DNA of 64,000 nucleotides from Candidatus Scalindua sp. GTDB taxonomy: Bacteria > Planctomycetota > Brocadiia > Brocadiales > Scalinduaceae. A program made the position numbers and the translations under genes. The stretch spans positions 1 to 64,000 of the forward strand of contig JALDRB010000015.1 of NCBI GenBank assembly GCA_031316155.1, read 5' to 3'. How positions within the stretch are numbered: the stretch's first letter is position 1; each line of letters begins with the position of its first letter. Below the pieces are notes generated by a model, which searched no databases, was not told where the DNA came from, and worked only from the letters and a program-made list of their open reading frames with translations. Shown piece by piece: positions 10,294 through 17,805 of the stretch.

Positions 10294-10464
10294 ATACTAA
10301 AACCGATTTGGTTTTAGTTTTTTCAAAAACTGAAGCCTGGTTGCAGTTATCCCCGGACAAAAAACGCCGAGGACTTTATTCGCTCAATTTTATCTCGGAT
10401 TTTACCTGTCTACGTGCGTTCCTTACGCACAGGCAGGCCAGAAAACCAAATCGGTTTTAGTATA
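10294..10464 (+). repeat. TATACTAAAACC repeat family, copy R2 (171 bp)
   Basis: It starts ATACTAAAACCGATTTGG and ends CCAAATCGGTTTTAGTATA, so unlike most copies both ends are of the same A type and form a true terminal inverted repeat. It contains the ggacaaaa..gccgaggacttt..ctcgctcaattttatctcgg block and the cctgtct..acgcacaggcagg palindrome. It ends 24 bases before the start codon of the next glycosyltransferase gene. Confidence 0.88.
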
Positions 10465-10488
10465 GCACATTTAATCGGAGCCTTTTTT

Positions 10489-11715
10489 ATGCGCATCTGG
10501 ATTGTTAACCCTTTTGATCCTTTGCCAGGTGAATCCTTTCGCCCCGGGCGATACGCATTTATAGCCAACATGTTGTCTGAAAAAGGACACAAGGTTACCT
10601 GGTGGACATCCAATTTCTTTCATATGAGTAAACAATACAGATCTTCCAAAGCCAAGACAGAGAAAATTAATGCAAATTTAACGATAAAACAGATACCAAC
10701 ACCAGCTTATAAAAAGAATATAGGCTTTGCCAGATTGTATAATCATTACCTCTATGGTAGACGATTTGAAGCTGAGGCTCTGAAAGCAAAGGAAAGACCA
10801 GATATTATCCTTGCCAGTATTCCGCCATTGGAATCTGCTGATGCAGCATTAAGGGTTGGAGAAAAGTTTAACTCAAAGATCGTAATAGACATTCAGGATT
10901 TATGGCCCGATTTATACCTCTTTATTTTGCCAGGGTATTTGAAACCTATAGGCAAGATTGTTTTATGGCGACTTTTTCAAAAGGTAGATTCTATTTATAG
11001 AAATGCAGATGCGCTGATGGCCGTATCTAAAGACTATTTTGAGAGAGGTCTCAGCGCTTCCAGGAATTCAAAGCCAGGTAAGGTCTTGCATCTCGGTATA
11101 GATTTATGTTTTTTTGATAGCCAGAAAATAACACCTAACAATTTTCTTCATAAAAAAGAGATAGAAGATGTTTGGATTACGTATATCGGGACTTTCGGTA
11201 GAACTTATGATTTAGATACGATTTTAGATGCCGCCGTTTGTTTTATGAAGAACTCTAATGTGAAGTTCATCATAGCTGGAGATGGCCCTGAATATCCTCG
11301 GCTTAAAAAGAAAGCTGTAGAGGAAGGCATACACAACATAGCATTTACGGGAATGCTCGGTTATTCAGACATGGTACATGTGCTTGGTCTCAGTACAGTT
11401 GGCCTCAATGCTTATGCGCCCGATGCACCTCAAACATTTCCTAATAAGGTCTTTGACTATTTTGCTGCTTCACTCCCTGTAATCAACTCAATCCCGGGAG
11501 AACTTCAAGGGTTGTTGGATGAAAAACAGGCGGGGCTTCAGTATAAGGCAGGAGATGTCCATAGCTTAGTCAATGCAATTAGAATAATTATCAATGATAA
11601 GGAAAGAAGCAAACAGATGGGGAAAAATGCCAGAAAGTTAGTAGAAGAAAGATTTGATAGAAACAAAGAATATTTGAAACTTGAGGAGTTTCTTACAGAT
11701 TTAGTTGGTCAATAA
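10489..11715 (+). CDS. Glycosyltransferase family 4 (WbuB-like)
   Basis: A 409-residue GT4 enzyme of the type often seen in O-antigen clusters. It starts MRIWIVNPFDPLPGE, has DIQDLWPDLY near residue 133, FIIAGDGPEYPRLKKKA near 260 and the donor-side PNKVFDYFAASLPVI near 318. The frame is open further upstream to 10414, but that extension lies inside repeat R2. ATG 10489 has GGAG at 10477-10480 and starts the first beta strand correctly. Its substrate is unknown. Family call firm. Confidence 0.87.
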   Translation: MRIWIVNPFDPLPGESFRPGRYAFIANMLSEKGHKVTWWTSNFFHMSKQYRSSKAKTEKINANLTIKQIPTPAYKKNIGFARLYNHYLYGRRFEAEALKAKERPDIILASIPPLESADAALRVGEKFNSKIVIDIQDLWPDLYLFILPGYLKPIGKIVLWRLFQKVDSIYRNADALMAVSKDYFERGLSASRNSKPGKVLHLGIDLCFFDSQKITPNNFLHKKEIEDVWITYIGTFGRTYDLDTILDAAVCFMKNSNVKFIIAGDGPEYPRLKKKAVEEGIHNIAFTGMLGYSDMVHVLGLSTVGLNAYAPDAPQTFPNKVFDYFAASLPVINSIPGELQGLLDEKQAGLQYKAGDVHSLVNAIRIIINDKERSKQMGKNARKLVEERFDRNKEYLKLEEFLTDLVGQ

Positions 11716-11719
11716 ATTA

Positions 11720-11945
11720 CCGCCTTCCCGTTCAGCGGACTATTTCTTAGCCACAGAGTACACAGAGAGCACAGAGAAAAAGAGTTAGGCTTCGGGAAGA
11801 AACAACTTGTTATTTTATCCTGAACACTTACGTCTCAGAAATTCCAAAAATGGTTATAATTTGAAGACCTTTTCAAAGCCTGAAAACTTCAATATAAAAG
11901 CAATTCTCTGAGATCTCTGTATCCTCTGTGGCAAAAAAAGAAACT
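11720..11945. repeat. Inverted-repeat element of the cacagag type, copy E1
   Basis: Bounded by ctatttcttagccacagagtacacagag on the left and, inverted, by ctctgtatcctctgtggcaaaaaaagaaactattt on the right, with an AT-rich centre and no ORF. A related left boundary (ggactatttcgttgccacaaagtacacagag) recurs at about 12428, and a related right boundary (cctctgtggctaagtatctg) recurs at about 14673. E1 preserves the uninterrupted version of the sequence into which the group II intron downstream inserted. Confidence 0.6.
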
Positions 11946-11962
11946 ATTTTTGCATAACCTAT

Positions 11963-12412
11963 GTGTTGTCACGGATTAGAATGGAAATTACCTATACAAT
12001 AAATTTAATGAAGTCTTTTTGGTACATAGCATATTTGGTTAAATCAAATTTTATAAACTTCTTTAAAATGTCTCATTTTGTTAATGATGTAAAGATTGCT
12101 CTTGTTGTCTTCTGTTTAGCATTACTGATTGTAATTGGGCTCTGTCACGCTAACGGTCCTGTTCGATATATGAAAGCATGCCCCTATGAAAACCCAAAGG
12201 TTGAAGAGGGAGATTTCTTTTTTCTCTATACGGACCATTATGATCATGTGGCTTATCTCTCACCGGATATGCCCACTTACTTATCTTTCGGTCAGTGGAC
12301 GGGCATAAAAAAGAACTTTCCGGAGATCTATCTGATTCTTGATGTTCCAATAGAAGTAACTATCCATGGAGGCAGGTTTGTAACGTCCATTAATACTGAA
12401 GAAATGCTTTAA
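11963..12412 (+). CDS. Small membrane-anchored protein of unknown function
   Basis: I do not recognise this 149-residue protein. It has a hydrophobic helix, KIALVVFCLALLIVIGLC, near residues 44-61, followed by a soluble part with YMKACPYENPKVEEGDFFFL. This looks like an N-in membrane anchor with an outside domain of about 85 residues. Start choice is uncertain: GTG 11963, ATG 11981 and ATG 12068 are all possible, and none has a clear ribosome-binding site. It lies between two cacagag-type repeat elements, so it may be cargo or a remnant. The absence of in-frame stops over 450 bases supports a gene. Confidence 0.45.
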   Translation: MLSRIRMEITYTINLMKSFWYIAYLVKSNFINFFKMSHFVNDVKIALVVFCLALLIVIGLCHANGPVRYMKACPYENPKVEEGDFFFLYTDHYDHVAYLSPDMPTYLSFGQWTGIKKNFPEIYLILDVPIEVTIHGGRFVTSINTEEML

Positions 12413-12424
12413 AGTAGCGCCTTC

Positions 12425-12655
12425 GGCGGACTATTTCGTTGCCACAAAGTACACAGAGAATTGCTTTTATAAGCCGTAGGCCGTAAGTCATATAAGTTAT
12501 AAGTGGTAGGTCCTAAGTGGTAAGTGGTAAGTTGTATGTCTTAAGACGTAAGACGTAAGACGTAAGCCATAGGGCGTAAGACGTAACACATGGTTGGTTT
12601 ATTGTAATCGGTGGCTAAGTTTTTGTTACTATGTTTTATTTCTCTGTGCTCTCTG
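12425..12655. repeat. 5' part of cacagag-type element E2, interrupted by the group II intron
   Basis: The left boundary ggactatttcgttgccacaaagtacacagag matches that of E1. The right boundary of the element (cctctgtggctaagtatctg) now lies beyond the intron at 14672-14692. Between them, before the intron, lies the degenerate tandem repeat at 12470-12588. The last exon bases before the intron are ctctctg. Confidence 0.55.
12470..12588. repeat. Degenerate tandem heptamer array (TAAGACG and variants)
   Basis: Repeats of the form taagacg, taagtgg, taagccg and gtaagtca fill about 119 bases. Three exact TAAGACG units sit at 12542-12562 and further exact or near copies follow. The array is non-coding and is part of element E2. 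Confidence 0.75.
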
Positions 12656-13151
12656 GTACGCCATGAGGCGTACATATGTCAGTTGGTGAAATTCCAACCC
12701 GTCAATTGACCGTTCGGACGGTAGCCAAAGAAACGGTAAGTTTCGTGGGAGGGTGTAATCAGCGATGAGTGCATCCAAGTTCCCTGTAAGCAAACAGGCA
12801 GACCGTAGCGAAAGCGAACACGCTGGCTTCGTTACACCAATGCGATTGGTGAGCCTCCCGGAGATGGCGAAACCTGTAACTGCATACGAAATAAAACGGT
12901 ACAAAGGTATGTGGGATCGTCGGAGTTATGAGTGATGGTATGCTTGTAAACGGTATATGTATGAACATGGGAGGTCTCATTATTCAGGCTGATGACCGTA
13001 ACGGAATACTATAAGGCTAGCCGAAAAGTATTGTGGGATAATGAGAAGTCGGAGATGCTCATAGTAGTGATGATAGTGAAGACACTATAACTTCACAGGA
13101 GCGAAGGGGCATTACTTCAGTTAGTGTTTACAAAGAAAAGAGGATATTGTA

Positions 13152-14483
13152 TTGGGCGACCTACAAACAAGACCTAAATCGCAAATGAGCGATAAGGAAA
13201 AAGTCCGAGATTTTCAGCGTAAACTATATCAAAAAGCCAAACAGGAGGAAACATTTCGTTTTTATGTATTGTATGACAAGGTGAGACTGCCTCATTTTCT
13301 AAGAGAATCCTACAAGCGCTGTAAAGCCAATAGAGGAAGCGCCGGAGTAGATGGGAAGACATTTGAGGATGTGGAAATATATGGAGTAGACAAGTTCCTT
13401 GCTGAAATAGTAGAGGAACTTGAAAACAGAACCTATAAACCACAGCCGGTACTAAGAGTGTATATAGCTAAAGCCAACAGCAAAACTCGTCCATTGGGAA
13501 TTCCTGTGATAAAAGACAGGATACTACAGATGGCGGTAAAGCTTGTAATAGAACCGATCTTTGAGGCGGATTTTGAAGACAGCTCTTATGGTTTTCGACC
13601 GAAACGTTCAGCCAAAGGTGCTGTAACGGAAATCAAGAAGAATCTGAGGCTAGGAAAGTGTGATATTTTTGATGCTGACCTGAGCGCCTACTTCGACACG
13701 ATTCCACATAAGGAACTGTTAACGCTGGTAGGCAAGAGGATAAGCGACAAAAATGTACTGCACCTTATAAAAATGTGGTTAAAAGCGCCAGTGATGGAGA
13801 ACGGCAGACTTACAGGTGGGAAGAAAAACAAGCTCGGAACACCGCAGGGGGGAGTAATTTCACCATTATTAGCAAACATTTATCTTCATTTGCTCGATAA
13901 AGCAGTGAACAGAGAGGGTGGTGCATTCTATCAAAGTGGAATCAAGATCATTCGTTATTGCGATGATTGGGTATTGATGGCAAAACGAATTCCGCAGAGA
14001 GCACTTGACGACCTTAATAAACTGCTAAAGAGGATGAAGCTAAAGCTTAACGAGGATAAGAGTAATATAGTAAATGCCTTTGATGAGAGCTTTGACTTTC
14101 TTGGCCATACTTTCAGGTTTGACGATGATGTGCTTGGTAGAAAGCTTAGGAAGTATTGGAACGTTGAGCCAAGCTGTAAATCTCAAAAGAAAGTTAGGGA
14201 AAAGATAAGAGAGTATCTGTGGCACAATGGGCATAAACCTCCGCAAGATGTAGCTAATGATTTGAATACAATAATAAGAGGCTGGATTAATTATTTCTCA
14301 ATAAAAGGAGTAACGTATCCAGGCAAGGCGAAGAGAAACCTCCGGTATTATCTCAGAGAGAAATTGGCGAGATATTATAAGAGGAAAAGTCAACGCAAGT
14401 GCAAGCTCTATAATCAAGGAGCATGTAAGGTCTTAGTAAGTAGATACGGACTAATCGACCCCTCAAAATACGCGCTTATTTGA
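13152..14483 (+). CDS. ltrA: Group II intron reverse transcriptase/maturase
   Basis: A 443-residue intron-encoded protein that assists splicing and reverse-transcribes the intron during mobility. RT blocks are visible: GSAGVDGKT near residue 60, TRPLGIPVIKDRI near 115, YGFRPKRSA, FDADLSAYFDTIPH near 177, GTPQGGVISPLLANIYLH near 230 and the catalytic YCDDWVLMAK near 270 (YCDD in place of the commoner YADD). The maturase X domain follows, with GWINYFSIKGVTYPGKAKRN near 377. No HNH endonuclease domain is present, so mobility would rely on single-stranded or replication-fork targets. TTG 13152 gives the GDLQTRP start; ATG 13185 is an alternative. Confidence 0.92.
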   Translation: MGDLQTRPKSQMSDKEKVRDFQRKLYQKAKQEETFRFYVLYDKVRLPHFLRESYKRCKANRGSAGVDGKTFEDVEIYGVDKFLAEIVEELENRTYKPQPVLRVYIAKANSKTRPLGIPVIKDRILQMAVKLVIEPIFEADFEDSSYGFRPKRSAKGAVTEIKKNLRLGKCDIFDADLSAYFDTIPHKELLTLVGKRISDKNVLHLIKMWLKAPVMENGRLTGGKKNKLGTPQGGVISPLLANIYLHLLDKAVNREGGAFYQSGIKIIRYCDDWVLMAKRIPQRALDDLNKLLKRMKLKLNEDKSNIVNAFDESFDFLGHTFRFDDDVLGRKLRKYWNVEPSCKSQKKVREKIREYLWHNGHKPPQDVANDLNTIIRGWINYFSIKGVTYPGKAKRNLRYYLREKLARYYKRKSQRKCKLYNQGACKVLVSRYGLIDPSKYALI

Positions 14484-14515
14484 CTACCTGTGAATACTTG
14501 AGATGAAGACTGTCG

Positions 14516-14550
14516 GAAAGCCGTGTGCGGGAAAACCGCATGCACGGTTT
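14516..14550 (+). ncRNA. Group II intron domain V
   Basis: A 35-base hairpin, GAAAGCCGTGTGCGGG, loop AAAA, then CCGCATGCACGGTTT, which matches the length, bulge and tetraloop layout of the catalytic domain V. It lies 33 bases after the maturase stop codon. The same hairpin, slightly diverged, is present in the minus-strand fragment near 24735-24770. Confidence 0.85.
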
Positions 14551-14754
14551 GACGAGGGGGAGTTGGTAATATGGTATGGTTGTAATATTGTGGCACTCAC
14601 AGACGAAAGGGTGAGAAACAGTGAACACAAACTACAGCCTGTAGCTACTACGCCTGTTCTCTACTCTACTATCCTCTGTGGCTAAGTATCTGTTTCTATA
14701 TTATTTTTCCTGTTTCGTCCCTGTGCACTGTGGCAACCTTAAAAAGTTAGATGC

Positions 14755-15957
14755 ATGAATTTATTTGATTACGAAGAAATGGTGACTGGCAGAGCCGCTT
14801 CTTTATTTGAAGAAGATATCGCCAACAATTACAAGGCAATTAATGATAACCTGAAGAACGCCAGAGTTGCAATTATTGGCGCTGCGGGTTCAATTGGCTC
14901 AGCTGTTGTGAAGACGATACTTGAGTTCAATCCAAAAGGATTGGCCCTGATCGATCTAAGCGAGAATAACCTGGTTGAGGTTGTTAGAGACATTCGTTCA
15001 TGTGCTGGTTTACGTGTTCCGGAGGATTTTTCAACGCTCCCTATTGGATTTGGAAGTCAGGAATTTATGAGATACTTCGAAGAGTCTCTCTCCTTTGATT
15101 ATGTTCTTAACTTTTGTGCCATTAAACATGTTCGCTCGGAGAAAGATATTTATTGTCTGATTCGGATGCTCGATACTAATGTTTTATTCCTGCACGATTT
15201 TTTAGAAAATCTACCGTATAAAATCAGAAATTTCTTTTCCGTCTCCTCTGATAAAGCCGCTAATCCTGCAAATTTAATGGGAGCAAGTAAAATGGTTATG
15301 GAAGAGGTGTTGCGATATCATTCGACACTGCACCGTTATTCAACTGCCAGATTCGCAAATGTTGCATTTTCAGATGGAAGCCTTCCATTTGGCTTTATTA
15401 ATCGTTTAAAAAAACAACAGGCAATATCTGCCCCTTATGATGTAAAAAGATATTTTATTTCCCACAAGGAAGCATCTCAATTATGTCTTTTGTCCTGTAT
15501 ATTAGGCGATAATGGTGATATCTTTTTTCCAAAGTTAGAGCAGGGCTTAAATGAAGAAACTTTTGCAGATATTGCGAGAAATTTTTTAAAACAAAATGGT
15601 TTCGATCCCTTTGAGTGTGAATCAGAAGGGGAAGCAAAAAGGAAAGCACCTGAGCTTATTAAGAATAAACAGTGGCCTTGTTATTTCTTTAAAACAGATA
15701 CCTCGGGTGAAAAGGATTTTGAAGAATTCTATACTACAAGTGACATAATTAATTTTGATCGTTTTCAAAATGTGGGGATAATTAAGTCATTACAAGCAGA
15801 AATGGATAAAGATTGCCTATTAAACTTTATCTCATTTGCAAAAAGCTTAAAAACCAAAAAGAATATAAATAAAGATCATATTGTTGATGAGTTCTGTAAG
15901 GTCGTGCTGTCTTTACAGCACATTGAAACAGGAAAGAATTTAGATCAGAAAATGTGA
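14755..15957 (+). CDS. UDP-GlcNAc 4,6-dehydratase-like SDR enzyme (Polysacc_synt_2 family)
   Basis: A 400-residue extended SDR protein. VAIIGAAGSIGSAVVKTIL near residue 42 is the NAD(P)-binding glycine motif. LNFCAIKHVRSEKD near 118, SVSSDKAANPANLMGASK near 162 and ARFANVAFSDGS near 202 follow the CapD/FlaA1/LegB pattern. Such enzymes make the UDP-4-keto-6-deoxy sugar that a LegC-type aminotransferase then aminates, and that aminotransferase lies 1.8 kb downstream. The active-site region SVSSDKAANP has a Ser where many relatives have STDKA. Precise substrate and stereochemistry are inferred from context. Confidence 0.8.
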   Translation: MNLFDYEEMVTGRAASLFEEDIANNYKAINDNLKNARVAIIGAAGSIGSAVVKTILEFNPKGLALIDLSENNLVEVVRDIRSCAGLRVPEDFSTLPIGFGSQEFMRYFEESLSFDYVLNFCAIKHVRSEKDIYCLIRMLDTNVLFLHDFLENLPYKIRNFFSVSSDKAANPANLMGASKMVMEEVLRYHSTLHRYSTARFANVAFSDGSLPFGFINRLKKQQAISAPYDVKRYFISHKEASQLCLLSCILGDNGDIFFPKLEQGLNEETFADIARNFLKQNGFDPFECESEGEAKRKAPELIKNKQWPCYFFKTDTSGEKDFEEFYTTSDIINFDRFQNVGIIKSLQAEMDKDCLLNFISFAKSLKTKKNINKDHIVDEFCKVVLSLQHIETGKNLDQKM

Positions 15958-15978
15958 TTCGATTCAGTGAAAAAGAAT

Positions 15979-16090
15979 AGTCTCACGCAGAGCCGCTAAG
16001 AGCGCGAAGAAAAACATAAAAGTAAATTAAAAGAGAGAAGTCATTACTCTTTGCGTTCCTGGCGTCTTGGCGAGAGGAAAAAAAGTAGTT
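15979..16090. repeat. Inverted-repeat element related to the cacagag type, copy E3
   Basis: The left arm tctcacgcagagccgctaag and the inverted right arm ctttgcgttcctggcgtcttggcgagag bracket an AT-rich centre. The layout and boundary wording resemble E1 and E2, though sequence identity is partial. It fills the gap upstream of the broken NeuD-like gene. Confidence 0.5.
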
Positions 16091-16144
16091 CTTATGCAAC
16101 GTTGCACCCGTCCACGCCAGAAAACACTAATTCGATCCACTTAA

Positions 16145-16614
16145 ATGAAAGACATTTTTCTCATCGGTTACTCAGGTCATGCGTATGTAGTATGCGATAT
16201 TTTTAAATCAATGGGTTTAAAGGTAACAGGATATTTTGATAAAACGGAAAAACAAGAAAACCCGTATAATTTAAAATACCTGGGATCAGAAAGAGACGGA
16301 TTATCAAATCAAATTTTACAGACCAGTGATTACTTTATCGACATTGGAAATTATCATATAATAGCCTGTTGCACAAACCAAAATGTGATCAATATGATGT
16401 GTGTGCTACTGGCACTCCCTGCTATATGAAGCATGAAAAACGGCTGGTTTTGGGTTTGTGCAACAGGCTTATAAGAGAGGATGTATATAATTTTTTAAAG
16501 AATAATAATGTTGTAAATATGTTAAATTCCTGTCACTCCAGTGCCTGGCTAACTCTTATAAAAAGGATAACTCATGACAAACAAAATGAACTGCTCAATT
16601 TTGTTTCTCGGTAA
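16145..16614 (+). pseudogene. N-terminal half of a NeuD/PglD-type sugar acyltransferase, broken by a MITE
   Basis: The first frame encodes MKDIFLIGYSGHAYVVCDIF..TGYFDKTE..YLGSERDG..YFIDIGNYHI, the PglD_N nucleotide-sugar-binding domain. It is interrupted at 16361 by a 110-bp element. After the element, frame 1 resumes with REDVYNFLKNNNVVNMLN followed by SCHSSAWLTL, the expected continuation. Removing the element and one copy of the duplicated ATA restores NYH-I-REDVYNF. The left-handed beta-helix catalytic half is not contiguous; a remnant of it lies after the formyltransferase gene at 17329-17454. Such enzymes acetylate the 4-amino group of UDP-sugars, so this step of the pathway seems lost. 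Confidence 0.75.
16361..16470 (+). mobile_element. 110-bp MITE with terminal inverted repeats inside the NeuD-like gene
   Basis: The left end is ATAGCCTGTTGCACAAACC and the right end, read inverted, is AAGCCTGTTGCACAAACCC, so the termini pair over about 20 bases. ATA flanks both sides (16358-16360 and 16471-16473), consistent with a short target duplication. No transposase is encoded. The termini look like those of an IS5-superfamily element, but I cannot name the parent. Confidence 0.75.
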
Positions 16615-17254
16615 GAAAAAGGACGAACATTGCTCAAAAGCCCTTAAATTCATTAAGAATAATTTTTCTGATGTTTCAGCGTATCTTGGTGTGTGGGGTG
16701 ATCCGTTACCCAAAGACATAGGATGTTGGGACGGTGATTATATAATTTCGTATCTCTCAAGGTGGATCGTCCCGGAGTACCTAATTAAAAGAGCCAAAGT
16801 TGCGGCAATAAATATTCACCCTGCTTCACCAGAGTATCCAGGTATCGGTTGCAATAATTTTGCTTTGTACGAGTGTTCAGAGGAATATGGGGTTACATGT
16901 CATCATATTGCTACCAAGGTTGATACGGGCACCATTGTTGCTGTTAAACGATTCTCGGTTTTTCCAAATGATGATGTCAACTCACTTCTTATCCGAACCT
17001 ATGACTATCAATTAGTCCTTTTCTATGAAATCGTAGGACACATACTGAGAAACGAACCCTTACCATCGTCGAAAGAAAAATGGACTCGAAAGCCATTTTC
17101 TAGAAAAGAGTTCCACGAATTGTGTGAGATCAAACCAACTATGACCTCAGAAGAAATAGAAAGGCGTGTGAGAGCAACTAGCTATGATGTTTTCCAGCCA
17201 ACTATTAAGATTGGCGGCCATGTGTTTGAGCTGAAAACCGAAAGTATCGTCTAG
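16574..17254 (+). CDS. Sugar N-formyltransferase (methionyl-tRNA formyltransferase fold)
   Basis: A 226-residue protein with the formyl_transf_N signature NIHPASPEYPGIGCNNFALY near residue 77 and the HHIATKVDTGTIV segment near 112, both typical of nucleotide-sugar N-formyltransferases that use 10-formyl-tetrahydrofolate. A C-terminal region (MTSEEIERRVRATSY) matches the small domain following the catalytic core. Start ATG 16574 has AAGGATA at 16563. With the LegC-type aminotransferase downstream, the likely role is formylation of a 4-amino-sugar. It overlaps the end of the broken NeuD N-terminal frame, and NeuD C-terminal remnants follow it. Confidence 0.82.
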   Translation: MTNKMNCSILFLGKKKDEHCSKALKFIKNNFSDVSAYLGVWGDPLPKDIGCWDGDYIISYLSRWIVPEYLIKRAKVAAINIHPASPEYPGIGCNNFALYECSEEYGVTCHHIATKVDTGTIVAVKRFSVFPNDDVNSLLIRTYDYQLVLFYEIVGHILRNEPLPSSKEKWTRKPFSRKEFHELCEIKPTMTSEEIERRVRATSYDVFQPTIKIGGHVFELKTESIV

Positions 17255-17328
17255 TATGATGCTACACCGAACGAATATTCTGCTACGCTCTATTACCACC
17301 GGTGGCTTGTTCAATATCTGAGAAGTAA

Positions 17329-17454
17329 ATTCTACATGGTGGAGTTATGCTAGGTGCCAATGCTATAGTCAACTCGTTGGCTACAATCCAACGCTGTGCA
17401 ATTATAAACTCAGGAGTTATTGTTGAACACGAATACTGGATTGTAAAACAGTAG
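17329..17454 (+). pseudogene. Left-handed beta-helix remnant of a NeuD/PglD-type acyltransferase
   Basis: The frame reads GGVMLGANAIVNSLATIQ, then RCAIINSGVIVEHEYWI, then stops at 17452. This is the hexapeptide-repeat core of NeuD/PglD enzymes, including the INxGxxVEH catalytic histidine stretch. A TAA at 17326 precedes it and there is no start codon. It begins close to where the N-terminal fragment at 16145-16614 leaves off, with the formyltransferase gene in between. Confidence 0.65.
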
Positions 17455-17540
17455 TCGGTAATCCGGGGAGGGTAATTGATTAACTGCAACAATGCCTTAT
17501 GAAATTAGTAAAATCAATACTTTTCTCATATTTAATAATT

Positions 17541-17725
17541 AGTGTCCGGTTAGGTTTTTGCGTATACGTTTTTGTCATACCCGAACGCTTCCTCGATATA
17601 ATCACTCGATGACAAGCTTATCGGGTATCCAGAGGATTGTTCATCCTAGATTCCCGCTTAAAACATGCGGGAATGACAACTTTGGGACAATAAATAAAAC
17701 ACGCAAAAACCTAACTGGAAAACGC
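17541..17725. mobile_element. Second MITE-like element (about 185 bp)
   Basis: The left end agtgtccggttaggtttttgcgt and the right end, inverted agcgttttccagttaggtttttgcgt, share CCRGTTAGGTTTTTGCGT as terminal inverted repeats. The interior holds nested palindromes (tacccg..cgggta and attcccgc..gcgggaat) and no ORF. It lies just upstream of the aminotransferase gene and could carry part of its promoter. Confidence 0.7.
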
Positions 17726-17805
17726 TGATATTTAATATACTTGAATTGTATAAAGTTTGTTCAGTCAGGACTTCAACACGAAGAATCATTTTTTGACAGG
17801 AAAGC

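Larger units (their letters stand above)
12656..14669 (+). mobile_element. Complete group II intron with reverse transcriptase
   Basis: The element starts GTACG, close to the GUGYG 5' consensus, and ends in AC, agreeing with the AY 3' consensus. It carries an LtrA-type ORF at 13152-14483 and a domain V hairpin at 14516-14550. Removing 12656-14669 joins ctctctg to tatcctctgtggc, which is nearly identical to the uninterrupted sequence at 11914-11932 in E1. That internal empty site fixes the boundaries. About 500 bases of structured RNA (domains I-III) precede the ORF. A truncated minus-strand relative lies at about 24611-25140. Confidence 0.9.

Noticed and set aside
10414-10488. Upstream extension of the glycosyltransferase frame
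   Set aside because: The extension lies in repeat R2; ATG 10489 with GGAG just upstream gives the proper family start.
12470-12588. CRISPR array
   Set aside because: The units are 7-base and contiguous with no spacers, and no cas genes are nearby.
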